A DNA stretch of 64,000 nucleotides from JACRBE01 sp964429005. GTDB taxonomy: Bacteria; Chlamydiota; Chlamydiia; Chlamydiales; JACRBE01. Positions 17,125-25,254 of the stretch are shown piece by piece; the first letter of the stretch is position 1, and each line of letters begins with the position of its first letter. The notes below the pieces were generated by a model. That model had not been told where the DNA came from, searched no databases, and saw only the letters and a list, made by a program, of their open reading frames with translations. The DNA is taken from NCBI GenBank assembly GCA_964429005.1, contig CAYSAJ010000003.1, positions 1 to 64,000 of the forward strand. Direction: 5' to 3'. Both the position numbers and the translations under genes were made by a program.

Positions 17125-19947
17125 TTACATTGCCTCGGCTACTTGCTCTTCTAAATAAGAAGATGCCGGCAGGTATGCTGAAATCTCTGTAGTATCAAAG
17201 CCAGCCTTTGCAAAAGCATTTACTATAGTTTCTGTAACTGCTTGTCGCATTAGAGTCACTTTCAATTCACTTGAAGCCTTCCTTTTTGTTCTAGCTTCAT
17301 ACTCAGCAACTTTCACATTATTACTGCTCATCACTTCAGTACTAGATATTGCCATGCGAATAATGTCTTTCATGAAGTAGTCCATAAACGCTTTTTTGCC
17401 TGCAGTGTTTAAAGCAGCATTAAGCTCAGTATCAAATTCTTTACTTGTATTGTCCGTTGCATACTCTGCTTTGATCTTATCAACAAAGAGACCATAAGCA
17501 GCTTTGATATCTTCCTCTAGAGATGTTGAGCCAAGCGCCATTTGTATTGCTCGTCTAAATGGTTTTTTCAGAGATTGGTCTTTCATTACAAGAGCTAAAG
17601 TTCGCGAAATAAGCCTTTTTGCAACAGTGGTTCGATAGGCACTTTCTGCATCATCCACAGGTACAAGCCTTACCACTTCCCCAGATATTTCCAAGAAACG
17701 AGCACATTTTTTGAAGTTTTCTTCTGTGTTAAGAGTTGCTACTAACTCTGCAGAAAAACCTTGTGAAAGGAGGGACTCTGAGGCTACTTGATGAAGAGTT
17801 CTAGCTTTCATGTCTGCAGTAAGCTCTCCGCCAGTGCCTCTTACACCTTCGCTGAGCTTTGCTCGATAAGAACTCATAATATGTGGTGACGCAAGAACTG
17901 CTTCATACCGAATGTTCAAAACATAAGCTTCAACAAACTTATTAAAATCTGCTGATGCAAGGTAAACACCAAAATCTAATTCTGTAAATCCAACTTCAGT
18001 TAGAAGTTCTCTATATTTTGCTTTTAACATAGTTTTAGCAAGATCTACTTGATCTCCAAATGCTGTTTCTGTGCAAAGAGCACGTTGAATGCTGCTCTTT
18101 AGAGAAAGATCTAGGACTACATCTTGCTGGAGAATCTTGATTACTGTTTGTAATCTTTGCGTTTCTGAAGCAGTGTGGGATTTAGCTCTGATGGCTTCAC
18201 TTTGTCTAATTGTGACTTCAGCTCGAACAAACCCTAAAACCATATCTGTATATGTTGTAAGATTGATTCTTTCTGAAGGTATAGTCCCAAAATCTTTATA
18301 TAGGGCTGCAAATTCTTGAAGAGCATTTTCTTCATTTGCTTTATCAGCAGCAGCGTTTTTTGCCTCATCAAGAATAGCTGTAGAGACCGTTCTTCTAAGA
18401 AAAGGAAGTAAACTTTCAATAGAAATTGTTGCTCTTGCTTCTCTTAGGTGTGCTTCTGCAGCTGCAAGCGCTTCTGGAGCCTTTTCTCTCAATGCATCAA
18501 TAAATCCTTGAAGAGACATTCTCTTTAGTGGTGGAAGTGCTTCCCATTTACTGCGAGCTTCAATGAGCTGATCAGGTTTTAAAATAGCTCTTGGAGCGAT
18601 TTTTTGAAGTAACTTGATTAAAAGCTCTTTTTGCTTAGATGGCTCTAAATAGGTATTATTGAATAAAGTACGAGCCATTGCGCCTTCTGCACCGATTCCA
18701 TCGTAGGATAAAATAAAATTCAAAATGGCTGCTCTATATCTATGTAATTCAGGTTTATTAAGTAGAGGGGAAAAAGCTCTTTCAACAATCTGGATTCTCT
18801 CAAAAAGAACTTGAATATTGCGCTCAACAGAGGGTGAGATGTTTTGAGCAACACTTTTAATAGATGCTAATAAAGGTGATCCAGGGAGCGTTTTAGAGAG
18901 GTATCCAATTACTTTTTCTCTTCTTGCATAGGATGCTACGAATTCTTTGATTTTTGTTTCATCTATGAAAAAGCTCATAAACATTCCAGATACCGGTTCC
19001 ATTTCCTGGAAAATGTGTGCAAAAATATAAAGGATTTGAGGATCTGCGGGTTTAGATGAATCAATAGGCGCTGTTAAGAGTAAATTCCCTAGATAAATCA
19101 AATTTTCTACTTCTGCATGATCTGAAGGGAATTTTTCTGAAAAAGTTTGAAGAATTTTCGCCGCAATGGGGGAACTTGCATTTTTAGTAGCAAAACTACG
19201 TACGCTTTCTAAAAGTACAAACCGGCTTTCAATGCTTGAAGTGAATGTTACACTATCTGCAGAAACAATCAATTTCGCTGACTCTGGATCCGAGAAGTCT
19301 ACATCTTGTAATCCATCAAAACGTGCAAACTCCAATAATGAAGGATTATTTTGAAATGCAACATAGCAAGTTTGGATTCTCTTTGCTAAAGCAATTTGAA
19401 CTTCTGGACTCAGACGTGCAAAGCCACCAGCTGCTATAATTTTTTTTGCTAAAGGATCATTAGGCTGTTTTTGAATAAACTCAAGTCTTTGTCTAGCAAC
19501 TTGAAGTTTGTCAAGACCAGCAATAAGCTCTACTAATGCTTTTTTGACTTCTGGCAGAGGAGTGGTTGTTAAGTATTGTGATGCAACGGCTTTAACAACG
19601 AGCATTTGTCTGAACTCTTCATCAGTTGCGTTGATCGCTTTTACAACAAAGAGGGGATTTGATGACATTTCCTTGAGGAATACCGCTATAGCCCTGTCGT
19701 CGTGCTGCTGAAATAAAAGAACAATCGCTTGGACGATCGCTTCTATCAATCCTAGGAATCCTTCTTTTTGTTTGTACACTTGCAATTGTCCACTTGCATC
19801 GATAGCTAATGTTACTCTTCCTCGCAAAGACAACGTCTCTAGTGTTTTTCCTCCAGTTTCAATGCTGCTGGCTACAACGTCTTCAGCTAAAGGAGATAGA
19901 GCAGCTAAATTAGTTTCTAAAGCTCTCTCAGGCATGATCCTAGTCAT
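17125..19947 (-). CDS. Large helical protein of unknown function (940 residues)
   Basis: I do not recognise this protein. It is long, rich in Ala, Leu, Glu and Lys, with no signal peptide and only one short hydrophobic stretch (residues about 65-78, G-L-I-E-A-I-V-Q-A-I-V-L-L-F). The rest looks entirely alpha-helical with repeated amphipathic segments such as L-L-P-F-L-R-R-T-V. No enzyme motif is visible. AAGGA seven bases before the ATG is a good ribosome site. It stands alone between a strong terminator and about 246 bp of very AT-rich DNA, so it has its own promoter. Size, helical content and isolated transcription are compatible with a secreted effector or structural protein, but that is speculation. 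Confidence 0.75.
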   Translation of the reverse strand: MTRIMPERALETNLAALSPLAEDVVASSIETGGKTLETLSLRGRVTLAIDASGQLQVYKQKEGFLGLIEAIVQAIVLLFQQHDDRAIAVFLKEMSSNPLFVVKAINATDEEFRQMLVVKAVASQYLTTTPLPEVKKALVELIAGLDKLQVARQRLEFIQKQPNDPLAKKIIAAGGFARLSPEVQIALAKRIQTCYVAFQNNPSLLEFARFDGLQDVDFSDPESAKLIVSADSVTFTSSIESRFVLLESVRSFATKNASSPIAAKILQTFSEKFPSDHAEVENLIYLGNLLLTAPIDSSKPADPQILYIFAHIFQEMEPVSGMFMSFFIDETKIKEFVASYARREKVIGYLSKTLPGSPLLASIKSVAQNISPSVERNIQVLFERIQIVERAFSPLLNKPELHRYRAAILNFILSYDGIGAEGAMARTLFNNTYLEPSKQKELLIKLLQKIAPRAILKPDQLIEARSKWEALPPLKRMSLQGFIDALREKAPEALAAAEAHLREARATISIESLLPFLRRTVSTAILDEAKNAAADKANEENALQEFAALYKDFGTIPSERINLTTYTDMVLGFVRAEVTIRQSEAIRAKSHTASETQRLQTVIKILQQDVVLDLSLKSSIQRALCTETAFGDQVDLAKTMLKAKYRELLTEVGFTELDFGVYLASADFNKFVEAYVLNIRYEAVLASPHIMSSYRAKLSEGVRGTGGELTADMKARTLHQVASESLLSQGFSAELVATLNTEENFKKCARFLEISGEVVRLVPVDDAESAYRTTVAKRLISRTLALVMKDQSLKKPFRRAIQMALGSTSLEEDIKAAYGLFVDKIKAEYATDNTSKEFDTELNAALNTAGKKAFMDYFMKDIIRMAISSTEVMSSNNVKVAEYEARTKRKASSELKVTLMRQAVTETIVNAFAKAGFDTTEISAYLPASSYLEEQVAEAM

Positions 19948-20193
19948 AATTAATCCTTAAATAAAAATAATTTAATAATAATTATAATTATAATTATCTT
20001 ATATAAGAATATTAAAATATTTAATATTAATAGTTTAAATATTAATTATATTGTTTTAAACTAGGTTTAAAATGTTGATTTTGAGAAGGTAAGGATAAAA
20101 TAAAAAGTATATTAATCAGTAAGGCGCTAATATTTAGATGTTTAAGATAGCTATTACTTCGCTTGTTTAAAATTTTTATTTATATAAGGGGTT
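19948..20193. other. Very AT-rich intergenic region upstream of the 940-residue gene
   Basis: About 246 bp, with a run of ATTATA/ATTAAT-like words at 19970-20060. On the minus strand TATAAT is readable at 20045-20050 but without a convincing -35 box. I see no RNA gene. It probably holds the promoter of the minus-strand orphan. Confidence 0.4.
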
Positions 20194-20982
20194 CTAAAAT
20201 TTCTTGGGAAGAATATGCAATGCAGCCCAATCGTCTTTAAGCTCTAGCTGATAATCTCGGCCCCTGAAATACTGTCTTATGTAGTCTTGAGCCTGATCGG
20301 CAAGAAGGCCTGAAATGATCCACTCCCCGGAGCTGGCTAGAAGAGCGGGAGTAGATTCGAAGAGAAACTCTTGCTCACCTAGGGTCATATTGAGAAGAAT
20401 AAGGCTTTCAGAGGGGACGGCTGCTAGATGAGTGTGAACCATGATAGATGATGCACCACTGATCTCAAAATTCTTTTTTGCGTGGTGGATAGAAGCTTCA
20501 TCAATTTCTAGTGCCAAAATCGCTTTGAAGCCAAGATAATGGGCCGCTAAAGCTAAAACACCACTTCCTGTTCCTATATCAACCACGGTGTTTTGTTTTG
20601 AGCGATTTTGACAAAGGAAGCGAAGGCACATCTCTGTCGTGGGATGAGATAAATCTCCAAATCCAGCTCCAGGGAGCATTCTGAAATTTATTCCGGGCCC
20701 GTTGTACTCACTTAAATCAATATGGGCAAAACCATCTTTGAAATGAGGGGCAAATGTTTTCCACTGATCAGTCCAAATGTCTTCCGAGACCTCTTCCCTT
20801 TTACAAAAACAGAGGGGAGGAATGGATGCTTCAGAGTCTATTTCCCCAAAAATTTGATGGATGCCTGTATCAGCATCTTCCACAATTGAAAGATTTTCTA
20901 TACATAAAGGGACGAGTTCCTGCAGCGCCTTTTCTATTGAAAAAGTGGAAAAGCAGATGGGAAGAGAAGTTGATGTTTTCAT
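20194..20982 (-). CDS. prmA: PrmA-like ribosomal protein L11 methyltransferase
   Basis: 262 residues from the ATG at 20982. The frame runs further upstream, to 21123, but that extension would read through the tRNA-Arg gene, so the later start is preferred. R-M-L-P-G-A-G-F-G-D-L-S-H-P-T-T at about 101-116 matches the PrmA 'PGxAFGTGxHxTT' segment with some change, and V-V-D-I-G-T-G-S-G-V-L-A-L-A-A is the SAM loop. N-M-T-L replaces the usual N-I-L motif IV. PrmA trimethylates ribosomal protein L11; the substrate here is inferred from family. Another small-protein methyltransferase cannot be excluded. Confidence 0.75.
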   Translation of the reverse strand: MKTSTSLPICFSTFSIEKALQELVPLCIENLSIVEDADTGIHQIFGEIDSEASIPPLCFCKREEVSEDIWTDQWKTFAPHFKDGFAHIDLSEYNGPGINFRMLPGAGFGDLSHPTTEMCLRFLCQNRSKQNTVVDIGTGSGVLALAAHYLGFKAILALEIDEASIHHAKKNFEISGASSIMVHTHLAAVPSESLILLNMTLGEQEFLFESTPALLASSGEWIISGLLADQAQDYIRQYFRGRDYQLELKDDWAALHILPKKF

Positions 20983-21056
20983 GGAGAGGATTGTAGCCTC
21001 TTTTCTATTAAAATTCTTGCCTTTTTTAGTATACATAAGAGATGATAGGAGCCCTT

Positions 21057-21130
21057 GCGCTGGTAGCTCAATTGGATAGAGTACCTGGCTACGGACCAGG
21101 AGGTTTGAGGTTCGATCCCTCACCGGCGCG
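21057..21130 (+). tRNA. tRNA-Arg (anticodon ACG)
   Basis: 74 bases with a full cloverleaf. The acceptor arms GCGCTGG and CCGGCGC pair with one G-T; the anticodon stem CCTGG/CCAGG encloses loop C-T-A-C-G-G-A, giving anticodon ACG; T-arm TGAGG/CCTCA encloses TTCGATC. Discriminator base G; CCA is not encoded, so it depends on the nucleotidyltransferase (a candidate is at 30299). The A34 would be deaminated to inosine to read CGN codons. Confidence 0.97.
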
Positions 21131-21141
21131 CTTTTTCTACT

Positions 21142-21783
21142 ATGATGAAAATAGAAGTTTTTCCTTTAGGTCCTTTTTCAACAAATTGTTACTTTATTAG
21201 TAATCATCAGGGCTCTGTCATCATTGATCCTGGTCAAAATGCCCTATCTGCAATCAGAAGCAAATTTCATATCACCCCAGGCCAGGTTAGTGCCATTTGG
21301 CTGACCCATTCTCACTGGGACCACACCGTAGGCCTTAAAGAGTGCCAAGAGTTTTTTGATGTCCCCATATATGTACATCCTCTAGATCGTAAAAATATTG
21401 AATACCCTGGCTCCGATGGAATTCCTTGCATGGTCATGCCTCCCCCCGTTCATACTGATATCCATCCTTTAGAAGAAGGGATGATTTTGAAAGCCGGTGA
21501 AGTGAAATTCAGAGTGATCCATACTCCTGGGCACTCCCCAGGAGGAGTGTGCTTTTACTCAGAAGAGCATCAAGTTCTCTTTTCAGGAGACACTCTTTTT
21601 AAAGGTATGATAGGAAGTCTTACCCTCCCTACAGGAGAGCCGAGCAAGATGTGGCCATCTCTTGAAAAACTTGCTATACTTCCCAAGGAAACAAAGATAT
21701 TTCCAGGACATGGTCCTTCCACAGTACTAAAAGATGAAGAGTGGATTCATCAAGCAGAGCAGATTTTTGGAGAAAACATATGA
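21142..21783 (+). CDS. Metallo-beta-lactamase-fold hydrolase (glyoxalase II-like)
   Basis: 213 residues. T-N-C-Y-F-I at 14-19, then the zinc motif T-H-S-H-W-D-H at 55-61 (His56, His58, Asp60, His61), H-T-P-G-H-S-P-G-G, F-S-G-D-T-L-F and F-P-G-H-G-P provide the remaining ligands. This is the YcbL-like short glyoxalase II group, which hydrolyses thioesters such as S-lactoylglutathione; the actual substrate is not known. The stop overlaps the start of the peroxiredoxin gene (ATGA), so the pair is translationally coupled and may serve detoxification. It starts 11 bp after the tRNA. Confidence 0.85.
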   Translation: MMKIEVFPLGPFSTNCYFISNHQGSVIIDPGQNALSAIRSKFHITPGQVSAIWLTHSHWDHTVGLKECQEFFDVPIYVHPLDRKNIEYPGSDGIPCMVMPPPVHTDIHPLEEGMILKAGEVKFRVIHTPGHSPGGVCFYSEEHQVLFSGDTLFKGMIGSLTLPTGEPSKMWPSLEKLAILPKETKIFPGHGPSTVLKDEEWIHQAEQIFGENI

Positions 21784-22358
21784 CCTTAGTCGGTAAAAAA
21801 GCCCCTACTTTTCAAGCAACAGCTGTAGTAAAAGACAAATTTATCCCTTCCTTTTCTTTAGAGGATTATCTGGGAAAATATGTGATCTTTTTCTTTTATC
21901 CCCTTGATTTTACATTCGTATGCCCCACAGAACTTCACGCTTTTCAAGAAAAATTGAAAGATTTTCATCATCGACATGCTGAAGTCATCGCTTGTTCCAT
22001 CGATTCTCATTTTTCTCACTTAGCTTGGCTTACAACTCCCAAAGATAAAGGGGGAATTTGTGGTGTTGAATATCCAGTCGTCTCCGATATTCACAAGGAA
22101 ATTGCTAAGCAGTATGGCGTGCTTAAAGATGAAGATGGTATCGCGTTTAGAGGGCTTTTCTTGCTCGATAAACATGGAGTCATTCGTCATCAAGTCATCA
22201 ATGATCTGCCACTTGGGCGCTCTGTCGATGAAACTCTTCGAATGCTCGACGCTTTGATTTATCACGAAAAACACGGCGAAGTATGTCCTGCTAATTGGAA
22301 GTCAGGTGAAAAAGCTATGACGGCCGATCAAGAAGGGTTAAAAGAATACTTCCGATAA
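21780..22358 (+). CDS. 2-Cys peroxiredoxin (AhpC/Prx1 type)
   Basis: 192 residues from the ATG at 21780, which overlaps the previous stop codon. F-F-Y-P-L-D-F-T-F-V-C-P-T-E at 38-51 holds the peroxidatic Cys48; H-G-E-V-C-P-A-N-W near 165-173 holds the resolving Cys169. The enzyme reduces hydrogen and organic peroxides with electrons from a thioredoxin-like partner. Full length and typical sequence. A 11-12-bp hairpin follows the stop. Confidence 0.95.
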   Translation: MTLVGKKAPTFQATAVVKDKFIPSFSLEDYLGKYVIFFFYPLDFTFVCPTELHAFQEKLKDFHHRHAEVIACSIDSHFSHLAWLTTPKDKGGICGVEYPVVSDIHKEIAKQYGVLKDEDGIAFRGLFLLDKHGVIRHQVINDLPLGRSVDETLRMLDALIYHEKHGEVCPANWKSGEKAMTADQEGLKEYFR

Positions 22359-22368
22359 TAATTGAAAT

Positions 22369-22396
22369 TCACTCCTCTTGAGACCAAGAGGAGTGA
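22369..22396. terminator. Hairpin between convergent peroxiredoxin and small exported-protein genes
   Basis: Arms CACTCCTCTTG and CAAGAGGAGTG (11 bp, extendable by one A-T pair) close a four-base loop AGAC. There is little T-run on either side, so it is a probable bidirectional terminator or RNA 3'-end stabiliser. Confidence 0.65.
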
Positions 22397-22400
22397 GAGA

Positions 22401-22874
22401 TTATTCCTGAACTTCTTCAGCTACTGTAATTTCTTCCACAGTGTCTTCAAGATCATCATCTTCTCGAACATTCACAACAAGATCATACTGAGCAAAAGCT
22501 GTTCCTTCATCTGTCATGTTAAAGTTACAAGAAAAAGTTCCTGTAAAAAAATCTTCAGCGGGTTTCCAGTTTTCACAATCTAAACTGAGAAATAATTCAT
22601 CTGATGAAAATTTAAGGTAGAGTTGCTTTTCAAATTGGAATACGAGGGGAGAGGTTTCTTTCATAGAAAGAGAAATAAGTTCTCCTCCGATATTGAATTT
22701 AAATGGGATTTTCATCCCTGCAGGGAAAGAAAAGATCATACACTCTTTAGGAGAGGTGAAAAGATCTTGAAACTCCTCTGGATTCACTTTAGATAAATCG
22801 TAAATGGGGCAACTATCGTCTGCTACCACGTAGCTAGAAACAAGTAAAGAGAGAGCTATTAACATTTTTTTCAT
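22401..22874 (-). CDS. Small exported protein of unknown function
   Basis: 157 residues. A clean signal peptide (M-K-K, hydrophobic 4-17, cleavage V-V-A-D at about 17-18) and AAGGAG before the ATG. The mature part has four cysteines (D-S-C-P, K-E-C-M, D-C-E-N, F-S-C-N), enough for two disulphides in the periplasm, and ends in a very acidic tail (D-D-D-L-E-D then E-E). The middle alternates like a beta-sandwich. I do not recognise the family. It is transcribed alone, toward the peroxiredoxin gene. Confidence 0.7.
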   Translation of the reverse strand: MKKMLIALSLLVSSYVVADDSCPIYDLSKVNPEEFQDLFTSPKECMIFSFPAGMKIPFKFNIGGELISLSMKETSPLVFQFEKQLYLKFSSDELFLSLDCENWKPAEDFFTGTFSCNFNMTDEGTAFAQYDLVVNVREDDDLEDTVEEITVAEEVQE

Positions 22875-22928
22875 ACAAAACTCCTTTGTATGAGAAAAGA
22901 GTTTTAAGCAGATGAGTTTTTTCTACAA

Positions 22929-23309
22929 TCACGAAGTTAAAAAATCATAAAAATCTTGCTGATGAATCAGAAGCAACGCTTGCTTTTCCTCGCAGATCAA
23001 ATGCGCTTTTTCAATGATTTCTGTGCTTGAAACACCAGGCATATAAAGGCCATCAACAGGATCTTTGCAAAGATGGATGAGATCCAGTCCTCTATAGTAC
23101 TCACTGAAGTGATACCCTTCTTCCTCTACTCTTTTGTAGAATACTTTATTGTTCATGAGTAGGGACTGAATAGCGAGAGGAATGCCGAGGCTATCCGAAG
23201 AAGGGGGATTGCCTAGAACTTCACTTAAACGTGGAAGGGAATCAATCGGAATAAGGCTTTGGAATGCGCCTTTTTCTGCTTCCCCAAAAAGAAAAATATT
23301 TAAATGCAT
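22929..23309 (-). CDS. Small protein of unknown function
   Basis: 126 residues, no signal peptide or membrane segment. The start M-H-L-N-I-F-L-F-G-E-A-E-K-G reads like a first beta-strand and loop of an alpha/beta domain, and E-K-Q-A-L-L-L-I-H-Q-Q-D-F-Y-D-F at the end like a last strand and helix. No family recognised. No clear Shine-Dalgarno site precedes the ATG. It lies 54 bp upstream of the small exported-protein gene on the same strand and may share its transcript. Probably real because of its balanced composition. Confidence 0.55.
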   Translation of the reverse strand: MHLNIFLFGEAEKGAFQSLIPIDSLPRLSEVLGNPPSSDSLGIPLAIQSLLMNNKVFYKRVEEEGYHFSEYYRGLDLIHLCKDPVDGLYMPGVSSTEIIEKAHLICEEKQALLLIHQQDFYDFLTS

Positions 23310-23413
23310 GGATGTATGATTATTATTTTCTACTCTTACCCATAGAAAAAAGCAGAATAATCTTCAAGGCTGGCTAAATAGAAAGCCTAGAAAATCAGGT
23401 AAAATAATATTTT

Positions 23414-23493
23414 ACCTTGTATTTTGACCAAAAATTTTCGAATTCTACCTTGGAATTTGACCAAAAATAAGTCAATTATACCTTGGAAAACGT
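23414..23493. repeat. Short tandem repeat of 33-bp period, two and a half copies
   Basis: TACCTTGTATTTTGACC at 23414 recurs as TACCTTGGAATTTGACC at 23447, each followed by AAAAAT, and TACCTTGGAAAACG begins a third, decaying copy at 23480. The start-to-start distance is exactly 33 bases both times. About 21 of 23 bases match between the first two cores. Confidence 0.8.
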
Positions 23494-23650
23494 ACATCTT
23501 AAAGATAATTAGACACTTATACTTCAAGCGATTTGCATTTATAATCTAGATCGATTGCAACCACTTAAGCGTGCACACAAATTGAGGCTCTACAGAGTCT
23601 GGTTTCCCGAAATTAATACGTTGAATATCTTCATGCTTTCTTTATAATCA

Positions 23651-23670
23651 TAACCTCCTTTTGGAGGTTA
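23651..23670 (+). promoter_or_regulatory. Hairpin masking the Shine-Dalgarno site of the GH1 gene
   Basis: TAACCTCC and GGAGGTTA form a perfect 8-bp stem around TTTT. The right arm contains GGAGG, the ribosome site five bases before the TTG at 23673. In RNA the stem would hide the site, so translation may depend on melting or a binding factor. The structure is plain in the sequence; regulation is inferred. Confidence 0.6.
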
Positions 23671-23672
23671 CT

Positions 23673-25253
23673 TTGGAAGCCCTATCAAATAGTTTAAAAT
23701 ATCCCCTTCAGTTCTTTACCCATCAAATCATCGGGGGATGTGGTTTTCCTCAAAGTAAAAATAGTGGTGTGGAGATCCTTCAACGAATTTCACAGGTCGC
23801 TTTAGCTGTTATATTTAGTGTTCTAGCTTTGACTTCGATCCCTTTGTGGGGAGCAGGAGAGATCATTGAGAGAGTTTCACAGGGCAATCAATCGTTTTAT
23901 CAAGACCAGGTCGATCTTCCTCCTACTTCAGATGGTGAATTAGGTCTCGACCAAACAAAAACAAAGCATGTCGGTTTTTCTATTTCTACATACCAAAACA
24001 CATCAAATCCTACGTTTTGTGAAAGATCGAACTGGGGAAAATATCATCAAACTCATTTTCTAGGGGATAAAGCTCATTTACGGGTTGGACAAGGTGTGGA
24101 CATATTAACAGAGCAAGGCATGGAGCAAATTTGTAGAGATGTCTTAAGCGCTAACGGAAATGTTTTGCGCTTTTCTGTGGAAATGGCCGATGTCATAAAA
24201 CACGATGGTTCATTAGATGAAGTTGCTATGGAAAGATATGTGAGAGCTGCAGCTTATGTAAAAAGCCAAGGGATCACTCCGATTGTAACTCTCAGCCACT
24301 TTGTTCACTGGCTTGATCAAGATGGAAAAGATCTTTTTGAAGATGTAAAAAATATCGACCAATTTGTTTCTTTTGCTGCCGTTTGCTATGAAAGACTTCA
24401 TGAATCGGTGGATACATTCGTCACATTTAATGAACCTAATGTATCTGCTGTAGGCAATTACGCACTGGGAGATTTTCCTGCAGAAAAACCTGGGAGACTA
24501 TGGACACATGCACGAGTCTTGCAAAATATGCTCAAAGCCCATGAAAGAGCCTATGATACCATTCATGAACTTGCAAGAGGCTATACTAAAGAAGTAAAGG
24601 TGGGACTCACCCATCAGGCTCTTCGCTTTACCTCAAACTCTCCATGGAACCTTATCGCTAGAATCACCTGTTTTGTGATGACCTATCTGTTTCATGAATC
24701 TTTCATGCAGTGGGCTGCAAAAAATCAAAGCAAATTTGATTTTCTAGGAGTGCAGTACTACACAAGACCTCTTATCGGAGGATTTCCTCCCGATTCGATA
24801 GCAAGAGAAGGGGAGCCCATGGTTACGTGTATGAGATTTCGTTTTGATCCAGCAGGTATCCATCCTATTTTAACCCAAATTGCTCAAAGACTCTCGGGAA
24901 AATCCCTTATCATTACAGAAACAGGAACAGCTGGAACAAGCTACGTGAATCCCACAGTTGAAGAAAGCGCTGCATCTGATCGTATGGATGAGCTGAGAAC
25001 AACTTATTATAGAGACTCAATCAAAGCAGTACGTAGAGCACAAGATGAAGGATCCAGAGTAATAGGATACATGGGATGGAGCCTCTATAGAAACTTCGAG
25101 TGGCCTCATGGATTCTCAAGAGATCACGATTTTGGTGTCATTGCTAGAGATCTAGAGAGTGGCCTAACGAGACCTACAACGGCTTTTGCATTGCTAGCAA
25201 GCGTGTTTGAAAGAACTCTGTCACTAGCTCGCCCAAACACGCATGTAGCTTGA
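23673..25253 (+). CDS. Glycoside hydrolase family 1 protein with N-terminal membrane segment
   Basis: 526 residues from TTG 23673, chosen because GGAGG lies five bases upstream; an in-frame TTG at 23661 overlaps that site. Residues about 39-59 form one hydrophobic segment, so the catalytic domain is probably membrane-anchored. T-P-I-V-T-L-S-H-F-V-H-W is the GH1 substrate strand, T-F-N-E-P-N carries the acid/base Glu (about 254), and I-I-T-E-T-G the nucleophile Glu (about 416; the usual motif is T-E-N-G). GH1 enzymes release beta-linked glucose or related sugars. The N-terminal extension is not part of the family. It ends 1 bp from the convergent enolase stop. Confidence 0.85.
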   Translation: MEALSNSLKYPLQFFTHQIIGGCGFPQSKNSGVEILQRISQVALAVIFSVLALTSIPLWGAGEIIERVSQGNQSFYQDQVDLPPTSDGELGLDQTKTKHVGFSISTYQNTSNPTFCERSNWGKYHQTHFLGDKAHLRVGQGVDILTEQGMEQICRDVLSANGNVLRFSVEMADVIKHDGSLDEVAMERYVRAAAYVKSQGITPIVTLSHFVHWLDQDGKDLFEDVKNIDQFVSFAAVCYERLHESVDTFVTFNEPNVSAVGNYALGDFPAEKPGRLWTHARVLQNMLKAHERAYDTIHELARGYTKEVKVGLTHQALRFTSNSPWNLIARITCFVMTYLFHESFMQWAAKNQSKFDFLGVQYYTRPLIGGFPPDSIAREGEPMVTCMRFRFDPAGIHPILTQIAQRLSGKSLIITETGTAGTSYVNPTVEESAASDRMDELRTTYYRDSIKAVRRAQDEGSRVIGYMGWSLYRNFEWPHGFSRDHDFGVIARDLESGLTRPTTAFALLASVFERTLSLARPNTHVA

Positions 25254-25254
25254 A

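Larger units (their letters stand above)
23310..23672. other. Gene-free region upstream of the GH1 gene
   Basis: About 360 bp without a convincing gene. It contains the 33-bp-period repeat described separately, an AT-rich stretch, a segment near 23555-23620 with denser GC that I cannot assign, and the Shine-Dalgarno hairpin of the GH1 gene at its right end. No tRNA or known RNA motif is visible. Confidence 0.5.

Noticed and set aside
23555..23640. Possible transposase or gene remnant in the GC-denser patch before the GH1 gene
   Set aside because: Translation in the frames I checked gives stops and no recognisable motif.
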